The notes under the pieces are model-generated. The model worked only from the letters and a program-made list of their open reading frames with translations. It was not told where the DNA came from and ran no database searches. 11,303 bases of DNA from JAUREX01 sp044356825 (GTDB taxonomy: Bacteria > Pseudomonadota > Alphaproteobacteria > Rhodobacterales > Rhodobacteraceae): NCBI GenBank assembly GCA_044356825.1, contig JBIKVM010000084.1, positions 1 through 11,303 on the forward strand, read 5' to 3'. Shown in pieces: positions 7,199 to 11,303 of this stretch; positions within the stretch are counted from its first letter, which is position 1; each line of letters starts with the position of its first letter. The position numbers and the translations under genes were made by a program.

Positions 7199-7639
7199 CT
7201 GTCCGATTTCGCATCAGCCGACGCCGAATTGCGCGCCGGCCCCCCCCCTTCGCCGCAGGATGCGGCGTCCGAGTTGCCCTCCGACATCTTGTTGGCGCAT
7301 GTGCTGGCCTCGCTCGACGAGGACAAGGCAGAAGAGGTCATTTCGATCGACCTGCGCGGGCGCTCGGCCTTCGCCGATCACATGGTGATCGCTTCGGGCC
7401 GCTCCACGCGGCAGGTCGCGGCCATTGCAGAGAAGCTGACCGAGCGGCTGAAGCGCGACCTCGGCCTCATCTGCAAGGTCGAGGGGCGTGAGGTCGCGGA
7501 CTGGGTGCTGATCGACGCGGGCGATGTCGTGGTGCACATCTTCCGCCCCGAAGTGCGCAGCTTCTACCAGCTGGAGAAGATGTGGCAGTCGGCGGCGATG
7601 CCACGCCCGCCCGCCACGGCGCCCGCTCTGCCGGGCTGA
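7199..7639 (+). CDS. rsfS: Ribosome silencing factor RsfS
   Basis: RsfS (formerly YbeB/Iojap family) binds ribosomal protein uL14 on the 50S subunit and blocks joining with 30S, lowering translation in starvation. The family core is complete: LASLDEDKAEEVISIDLRGR (36-55), DHMVIASGRSTRQV (60-73), GLICKVEGREVADWVLIDAG (89-108), and DVVVHIFRPEVRSFYQLEKM (109-128). It is followed by a Pro/Ala-rich tail of about 17 residues. No ATG fits: the only upstream ATG (7148) overlaps the promoter -10 box. The best ribosome site, CGGGAG (7185-7190), is 8 nt before a CTG codon at 7199, which I take as a provisional start giving 146 residues. Alternatives are TTG at 7229 or 7274 without a good ribosome site, or ATG 7148 if the promoter call is wrong. 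Gene identity is certain; the start is not. rlmH follows after 2 bp. Confidence 0.9.
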   Translation: MSDFASADAELRAGPPPSPQDAASELPSDILLAHVLASLDEDKAEEVISIDLRGRSAFADHMVIASGRSTRQVAAIAEKLTERLKRDLGLICKVEGREVADWVLIDAGDVVVHIFRPEVRSFYQLEKMWQSAAMPRPPATAPALPG

Positions 7640-7641
7640 TC

Positions 7642-8091
7642 ATGCGCATCGCGCTCTGCGCCGCCGGGCGGCTGCGGCTACCGGCTCCCGAGCGCGCGCT
7701 GGTCGATGACTGGCTCGTCCGCTTCGACAAGACGGGCCGCCCCCTCGGCCTCGGTCCCTGCCGTGAAATCGAGGTTGAAGACCGCCCCGGCGCCCTCCTG
7801 CGCGCGGTTCCCGAAGGCGCGCATCTGATAGCGCTCGACGAGCGCGGGCAGATGCTCGGCAGCACCGCTCTGGCCGAACGCCTGCGCGCGCTTCGCGCCG
7901 ACGGGGTACGCGAGCTTGCCTTTGCCATCGGGGGCGCCGACGGGCACGACCCCGCGCTGCGGGCGCGGGCGGCGGAGCTGCTGTCATTCGGGCCTATGGT
8001 CTGGCCGCACAAGCTGGCGCGCGCGATGCTGGCCGAACAACTCTATCGCGCCGCGACGATCCTTGCGGGCGGACCCTATCATCGCGCCTGA
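7642..8091 (+). CDS. rlmH: 23S rRNA pseudouridine-1915 N3-methyltransferase RlmH
   Basis: SPOUT-class methyltransferase that uses S-adenosylmethionine to methylate pseudouridine 1915 in helix 69 of 23S rRNA on assembled 70S ribosomes. The 149-residue protein is slightly short of the usual 155-160, mainly in the loop after residue 30. Conserved elements are MRIALCAAGR at the start, LIALDERGQMLGS (62-74), the SAM-binding trefoil-knot motif FAIGGADGH (94-102), and the C-terminal HKLARAMLAEQLYRAATILAGGPYH (split over 123-147), which closes the knot and contacts rRNA. The ATG at 7642 lies 2 bp after the rsfS stop (TGATCATG). It has only a weak ribosome site, so it is probably translated by coupling to rsfS. 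The rsfS-rlmH pairing is common across bacteria and supports both calls. Confidence 0.96.
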   Translation: MRIALCAAGRLRLPAPERALVDDWLVRFDKTGRPLGLGPCREIEVEDRPGALLRAVPEGAHLIALDERGQMLGSTALAERLRALRADGVRELAFAIGGADGHDPALRARAAELLSFGPMVWPHKLARAMLAEQLYRAATILAGGPYHRA

Positions 8092-8176
8092 GCGACAGGG
8101 CAGGTGACGGCTGCGCCTTGCGCGGCACGGGTCGATCGGGCAGCCTGAGCCGATATCTCTGCCTTCGGGTGATTTC

Positions 8177-9295
8177 ATGAACTGGTCCTTTGCGCTTGGC
8201 CGCATCGCGGGTACCGACGTCCGGGTTCATGCGACCTTCTTCCTCCTGATCCTCTGGATCGCAACCGCCGCCTGGATCGACGGAGGCCCAACGGCGGCGG
8301 CCGCGAATGTCGTTTTTGTTGCGGCCCTCTTTGCATGCGTCGTGGCCCATGAATTCGGCCATATCCTGATGGCGCGCCGCTTCGGCATCGCCACACCCGA
8401 CGTCACCTTGCTGCCCATCGGCGGCATTGCCCGGATCGAGCGCATGCCCGAACGCCCGGGGCAGGAAATCGCGGTCGCGCTGGCGGGGCCGGCTGTGAAT
8501 GTCGCGATATGGGGGGCGGTCATGCTCGCGCTTGCCCCCGACGATCCGGCCGGCAGGCTCGGTGCAATCGAGGATCCGACGGGCGGCTTCTGGGCACGGC
8601 TCGCAGGGGTGAACCTTTTCCTGGCGCTTTTCAACCTGATCCCGGCTTTTCCGATGGACGGCGGGCGGGTGCTGCGGGCGCTCCTGCAGGTGCCGCTCGG
8701 GCGGGTGCGGGCGACGCGCCTTGCCGCCCGGGCGGGGCAGGTCTTTGCATTTGCCTTCGGGCTTGCAGGGCTTCTGGGCGGTAGCCCCGTGCTAGTCCTC
8801 ATCGCCGTGTTCGTCTTCATCGCCGCGGGGGCGGAAAGCCAGGACGTGGAACTGCGCGACATGGCGCGCACGGCGCGCGCGGTGGATGCGATGGTCTCGC
8901 GGTTCGAGGCGCTGGCCGAGCGCGACGCGCTCGGCGCGGCGGCACAGGCCGTGATTCGCACCACCCAGCACGAGTTTCCGGTTCTCGACCCAGCAGGGCG
9001 GATCGCGGGCTTTCTGACCCGCGGGGCAATCATCGAGGCGCTTGCCGGGCGGACACACCCCGCCGACGTCGGCGCTGCAATGGCGCGCGCGATTCCCGAA
9101 ATGCCCCCCGATGCGCCACTGATCGCAGTCATCGAGGCGCTCGGGCGCAGCCGCGCTCCGGCCGTGGCGATCGTGGCGGGCGGGCGGCTAGCGGGCTATG
9201 TCACGGCCGAAAACCTCGGCGAGATGCTCTTGCTGCGCGGTGCGGGGGGGCCGCTACCCCGGCCGGATCAACGTCAAGCCCGCGAACATCCTTGA
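8177..9295 (+). CDS. Site-2 (M50) membrane zinc protease with two CBS domains
   Basis: A 372-residue inner-membrane intramembrane metalloprotease. The zinc site is HEFGH (residues 58-62, Glu59 catalytic) in a hydrophobic segment (about 44-66); the third ligand is Asp161 in NLIPAFPMDGGR (153-164). Other hydrophobic segments lie at about 18-34, 97-118, 140-156 and 186-217. After the membrane part come two cytoplasmic CBS motifs (about 236-290 and 298-352), which in this subfamily are thought to sense nucleotides and gate activity. Family members cut membrane-anchored regulators or peptides; no anti-sigma factor is visible here, so the substrate is unknown. The start ATG 8177 has a weak GGGTGA site 5 nt upstream. 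No convincing promoter was seen in the 85-bp gap after rlmH, so readthrough is possible. The winged-helix gene downstream starts 71 bp after the stop. Confidence 0.93.
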   Translation: MNWSFALGRIAGTDVRVHATFFLLILWIATAAWIDGGPTAAAANVVFVAALFACVVAHEFGHILMARRFGIATPDVTLLPIGGIARIERMPERPGQEIAVALAGPAVNVAIWGAVMLALAPDDPAGRLGAIEDPTGGFWARLAGVNLFLALFNLIPAFPMDGGRVLRALLQVPLGRVRATRLAARAGQVFAFAFGLAGLLGGSPVLVLIAVFVFIAAGAESQDVELRDMARTARAVDAMVSRFEALAERDALGAAAQAVIRTTQHEFPVLDPAGRIAGFLTRGAIIEALAGRTHPADVGAAMARAIPEMPPDAPLIAVIEALGRSRAPAVAIVAGGRLAGYVTAENLGEMLLLRGAGGPLPRPDQRQAREHP

Positions 9296-9315
9296 ACCCG
9301 CAGGTGAGATCGCCT

Positions 9316-9338
9316 AGTTTCCAAAGAGATTTGAAACT
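9316..9338 (+). promoter_or_regulatory. Inverted repeat upstream of the winged-helix gene, likely operator
   Basis: AGTTTC (9316-9321) and GAAACT (9333-9338) form a perfect 6-bp inverted repeat with an 11-bp spacer, 28 bp before the winged-helix start codon and just before a -10-like TCTAAT (9340-9345). A repeat of this size beside a -10 box, in front of a small winged-helix gene, is the usual layout of an autoregulatory operator. The local A+T richness stands out from its surroundings. Binding by the downstream protein is inferred. Confidence 0.45.
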
Positions 9339-9366
9339 GTCTAATTCACATCAGAGAGGATTTCGC

Positions 9367-9741
9367 ATGTCGCGCAAGATGACGACCGAACTGCCGTCGC
9401 TTTCGTCCGCAGCGAGGTTGCGCCAACTTCTGAAGGAACTCGAAACCGAACTCGGGCTCTATGATCTGACCGAGGCTGAACGCGACGTCCTCTACGCCGC
9501 CCGGATCGCCAGCCGCGACGAGGGTGACGGGACGCAGGTCTTCGCATCGGAGAGCCTGCGCGAACACGGCTTCGTCGATGCCATTGCACCGGCCACTTTC
9601 TACCGCGCGCTCAAGGCGTTGCGCGACCGTGGCTTCATCCGCCTCGCACCCGGCCACCGCAAGAACCGCTATGTGCTGGAGTTCGATCCCGCCGCGCAGG
9701 GCCATCTTCTGAAGGAGGTGGGCCACCCCGCAGAGGTCTGA
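9367..9741 (+). CDS. Small winged helix-turn-helix DNA-binding protein
   Basis: A 124-residue protein with one winged helix domain, resembling the MarR-type or replication-initiator-type winged helix. I do not recognise a named family. A possible N-terminal dimerisation helix (SAARLRQLLKELETELGLYD, residues 17-36) leads to LTEAERDVLYAARIAS (37-52), a recognition region around APATFYRALKALRDRGFIRL (76-95), and a basic wing APGHRKNRYVLEF (96-108). The FYRALKALRDRGFI pattern is the classic recognition-helix signature of winged-helix regulators. The ATG at 9367 has AGAGAGGAT 5 nt upstream; a frame extending back to 9292 would cross the promoter/operator and is rejected. It overlaps nothing and is followed 4 bp later by a short membrane-protein ORF. 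The targets are unknown; autoregulation through the repeat at 9316-9338 is plausible. Confidence 0.8.
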   Translation: MSRKMTTELPSLSSAARLRQLLKELETELGLYDLTEAERDVLYAARIASRDEGDGTQVFASESLREHGFVDAIAPATFYRALKALRDRGFIRLAPGHRKNRYVLEFDPAAQGHLLKEVGHPAEV

Positions 9742-9745
9742 GGAA

Positions 9746-9889
9746 TTGGGCGTCCGCATCGCCGCGGCCATCGCGTTCGCGGCAGGAGCGGTCTGGATCT
9801 GTGACCTGCTGCTGGCAGAGGAGAAGGGCAGCGTGTTTGTCGGCCGCAAGATCGACAGCGCGATCGCGGCACTCGTGGTCTGGCGCTGA
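9746..9889 (+). CDS. Predicted 47-residue single-span membrane micro-protein
   Basis: A short ORF starting at TTG (9746), 4 bp after the winged-helix stop, ends with TGA at 9887-9889. It has an AGAGG ribosome site (9732-9736) 9 nt before the TTG and could be translationally coupled. The product starts with a hydrophobic stretch, VRIAAAIAFAAGAVWICDLL (residues 3-22), then a charged EEKG turn, a GSVFVGRKIDSA segment and a closing IAALVVWR. This is an N-terminal membrane span plus a short amphipathic tail ending in Trp-Arg. Codon third positions are G/C-rich, like neighbouring genes. It fills almost exactly the space between the winged-helix stop and the convergent DsbD-like stop 3 bp beyond. 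No function can be assigned. The non-ATG start and small size mean it could be missed by standard gene calling, or could be spurious. Confidence 0.55.
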   Translation: MGVRIAAAIAFAAGAVWICDLLLAEEKGSVFVGRKIDSAIAALVVWR

Positions 9890-9892
9890 AGG

Positions 9893-10729
9893 TCACTCCG
9901 AAGGGCAGCCGCGCACTTCGTAGCCGCGCCCCTCGGCGAGGACGGTGATCGTGATGGCGCGCCGGTCAAGAACGATCCCCGCACCGCCGATATCGTGAAC
10001 GGCCGCCGTCGCCACAAGGACATCGCCGTTCCGTTCGGTCAGGGCCTGATCGACCCAGATCCCGGGCGCATCGGCTTCGATCACGACGGTCTCGGCCGCC
10101 CCGAGCGGGGGAGCCGTCAGCTCGGCCACGAGACGCAGACCGGCTGTGGCGGGTTCTGCCCGGCAGCGCAGGTCGCTGACGCCTGCCGCGCGCCCATCGA
10201 GCGGACGCGCATCGAGTGCCGCGCGGATGGCCGGATCGGGGGCCGCATCCCCCGCGTCGAGGACAACCGGCCCAAGGACGAGGGTTGCCGGTTGGCAGAT
10301 GTCGGCGCAGACGCCGATGTCGACCGCAAGCGCAAGCACGACCGGCGCACCTGGATCCGAGGGGTGAACCTCGATCGGCAGGAGAAGCCCGTCGCCATAG
10401 CCGATCGCGCGGATACCGTTGGTCTCGAACACTTGGGGCAGCGGCCAGTGCAGTTGAACAGCCCCGAGATTGCGCGAGCCCGACCAGTCGAAGAGCGGCG
10501 GAATGCCCCCCTCGCCCGGGGCGCGCCAGTAGGTCTTCCAGCCAGGGGCCAGATCGATGCGCAGTGCCGCCATACGCCCCCCGCCCTCGAGCGCCCAGCC
10601 CGGCAAGATGGCCCCACCGCGCAACCCTTCGGCCCGCGCCCCGTCCGGGGGCAGGAGAAGCCATGCCAGTGCCGCCAGCACCGCAGAGGTCAGCCTCGAT
10701 CGCATCGGCGCAGACTTGCCCGAAGTCAT
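9893..10729 (-). CDS. Exported DsbD N-terminal-domain-like protein
   Basis: A 278-residue protein with a signal peptide (MRSRLTSAVLAALAWLLLPP with ARA-EG cleavage near residue 33) and an immunoglobulin-like domain of the type found at the N-terminus of DsbD/ScsB disulfide reductases. Family features are APGWKTYWRAPGEGGIPPLF (61-80), an FDWSGSRN strand, and the redox cysteine pair in VDIGVCADICQP (Cys141, Cys145). Two more cysteines, Cys189 and Cys275 (three residues from the end), could form a structural disulfide. There is no membrane domain and no thioredoxin domain, so this is a stand-alone periplasmic domain that would have to receive electrons from another protein. The start may be ATG 10729 or ATG 10705; the latter begins directly at the signal peptide. 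Neither has a clear ribosome site. It is divergent from the YqgE gene and convergent with the micro-protein ORF. Confidence 0.82.
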   Translation of the reverse strand: MTSGKSAPMRSRLTSAVLAALAWLLLPPDGARAEGLRGGAILPGWALEGGGRMAALRIDLAPGWKTYWRAPGEGGIPPLFDWSGSRNLGAVQLHWPLPQVFETNGIRAIGYGDGLLLPIEVHPSDPGAPVVLALAVDIGVCADICQPATLVLGPVVLDAGDAAPDPAIRAALDARPLDGRAAGVSDLRCRAEPATAGLRLVAELTAPPLGAAETVVIEADAPGIWVDQALTERNGDVLVATAAVHDIGGAGIVLDRRAITITVLAEGRGYEVRGCPSE

Positions 10730-10735
10730 GGGAAA

Positions 10736-10752
10736 CCGAAATCACGTTTCGG
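10736..10752. promoter_or_regulatory. Perfect inverted repeat upstream of the DsbD-like gene
   Basis: CCGAAA (10736-10741) and TTTCGG (10747-10752) form a perfect 6-bp inverted repeat with a 5-bp spacer, 6 bp upstream of the first possible DsbD-like start codon, in the 91-bp divergent intergenic region. It could be a regulator site serving the minus-strand gene or a hairpin in its 5' leader. The spacing and 17-bp length suit a dimeric regulator, but none can be named. Confidence 0.35.
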
Positions 10753-10778
10753 CGAGGCGATTTGCACGAGCGACTTGA

Positions 10779-10793
10779 TCCGGCCGCGCCGGA
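10779..10793 (+). other. Short stem-loop upstream of the YqgE gene
   Basis: TCCGGC (10779-10784) and GCCGGA (10788-10793) form a 6-bp stem with a 3-nt loop, 27 bp before the YqgE start codon. It may be a leader hairpin of that gene or an operator. Such G+C-only palindromes arise often by chance in DNA of this composition, so the call is weak. Confidence 0.2.
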
Positions 10794-10820
10794 CCGTCAG
10801 GCTTGACCGGAGGGGAATCG

Positions 10821-11303
10821 ATGGACCTGAGCGGCAAATTCCTGATTGCGATGCCTGGGTTGGGCGATCCGCGCTTCGAGAAAGCGGTGGTGTTGATGTG
10901 CCGTCACTCGGCCGAGGGCGCAATGGGCCTCATCGTCAACAAGCCGATCACCGATGTGGCCTTCGCTGCGCTGCTCGAACAACTCGAGATCCCGCGAATC
11001 GATGCGGCTCCAACGGTACCCGTGCGCTTCGGCGGGCCGGTCGAGCACGGCCGGGGCTTTGTGCTGCACTCGGACGATTACGCGGCCGACGGGACGATGT
11101 CCCTACCCCATGGACTTGCGCTGACGGCGACACGCGATGTGCTGCGGGCACTCGGATCGGGAACCGGGCCGCAGCGAGCGCTGCTCGCGCTTGGCTATTC
11201 CGGTTGGGGCCCCGGGCAGATCGAGGGAGAGATCGCCCGCAATGATTGGCTGACGGCCGAGGGCGACGATGGCATCGTCTTTGCGCCTGATCCGGGGCGG
11301 ACA
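10821..11303 (+). CDS. YqgE/AlgH family (UPF0301) protein, C-terminus cut by window end
   Basis: A cytoplasmic protein of the conserved UPF0301 (YqgE/AlgH) family. The Pseudomonas member AlgH was described genetically as an alginate regulator, but the biochemical function of the family is unsettled. The 161 codons present carry the family pattern: LSGKFLIAMPGLGDPRFEKA (3-22), HSAEGAMGLIVNKPI (29-43), RFGGPVEHGRGFVLHSDDY (69-87), and LGYSGWGPGQIEGEIARNDW (124-143). Full-length members have about 185-190 residues, so about 25-30 are missing. The ATG at 10821 has a strong GGAGGGG ribosome site 5 nt upstream. The gene is divergent from the exported DsbD-like gene, sharing a 91-bp region with two inverted repeats; no clear promoter was found for it. 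Confidence 0.93.
   Translation, partial: MDLSGKFLIAMPGLGDPRFEKAVVLMCRHSAEGAMGLIVNKPITDVAFAALLEQLEIPRIDAAPTVPVRFGGPVEHGRGFVLHSDDYAADGTMSLPHGLALTATRDVLRALGSGTGPQRALLALGYSGWGPGQIEGEIARNDWLTAEGDDGIVFAPDPGRT

Noticed and set aside
8227..9132. Minus-strand ORF (301 codons) opposite the site-2 protease
   Set aside because: Ser/Ala/Arg-rich product without domains; shadow of the protease gene.
9995..11245. Plus-strand ORF (416 codons) spanning the DsbD-like gene and YqgE
   Set aside because: It runs antisense to one real gene and out of frame with the next. The YqgE frame at 10821 has a ribosome site and family motifs.

Overview
The window looks like chromosomal DNA from a Rhodobacteraceae-type alphaproteobacterium. 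This rests on the very high G+C content, strong G/C bias at third codon positions, long antisense open frames shadowing the real genes, and the protein sequences themselves (LeuB, LeuC, LeuD, RsfS, RlmH and YqgE all have an alphaproteobacterial flavour). The genus cannot be fixed from the sequence alone. I see no transposase, integrase, phage gene, CRISPR array, tRNA or rRNA.

Left part (1-6176, mostly minus strand): leucine biosynthesis. leuC and leuD (the two isopropylmalate isomerase subunits, 14 bp apart) are followed downstream by leuB (3-isopropylmalate dehydrogenase) and purA (adenylosuccinate synthetase, cut by the window edge; 12 bp after leuB). Between leuD and leuB sits a divergent pair that is not part of leucine synthesis: a LysR-type regulator (minus) and an atypical NAD(P)-binding SDR-like protein (plus). 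They share a 99-bp promoter region carrying a perfect 7-bp inverted repeat. A strong two-tier hairpin separates the convergent SDR and leuD genes.

Middle part (6177-9295, plus strand): a 274-bp divergent control region holds a probable leuC promoter, a possible leaderless 28-codon leader ORF with mutually exclusive hairpins, and a promoter for an exported SOUL/HBP-family haem-binding-like protein. A hairpin ends that gene. A good sigma-70-type promoter then drives rsfS (ribosome silencing factor, apparently from a CTG start) and rlmH (23S rRNA methyltransferase), two ribosome-related genes 2 bp apart. An 85-bp gap leads to a membrane-embedded site-2 zinc protease with two C-terminal CBS domains.

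Right part (9296-11303): a small winged-helix DNA-binding protein follows a likely operator (AGTTTC-N11-GAAACT). It is closely followed by an unannotated-looking 47-residue single-span membrane micro-protein with a TTG start. A minus-strand exported DsbD N-terminal-domain-like protein converges on it with only 3 bp between the stop codons. Divergent from that gene is a YqgE/AlgH family gene, cut by the window end.

Most of the window is ordinary core metabolism and ribosome biology. The points that deserve a second look are the leuC leader region, the LysR/SDR pair splitting leuCD from leuB, the winged-helix/micro-protein pair next to the site-2 protease, the apparent CTG start of rsfS, and the stand-alone DsbD-like domain.
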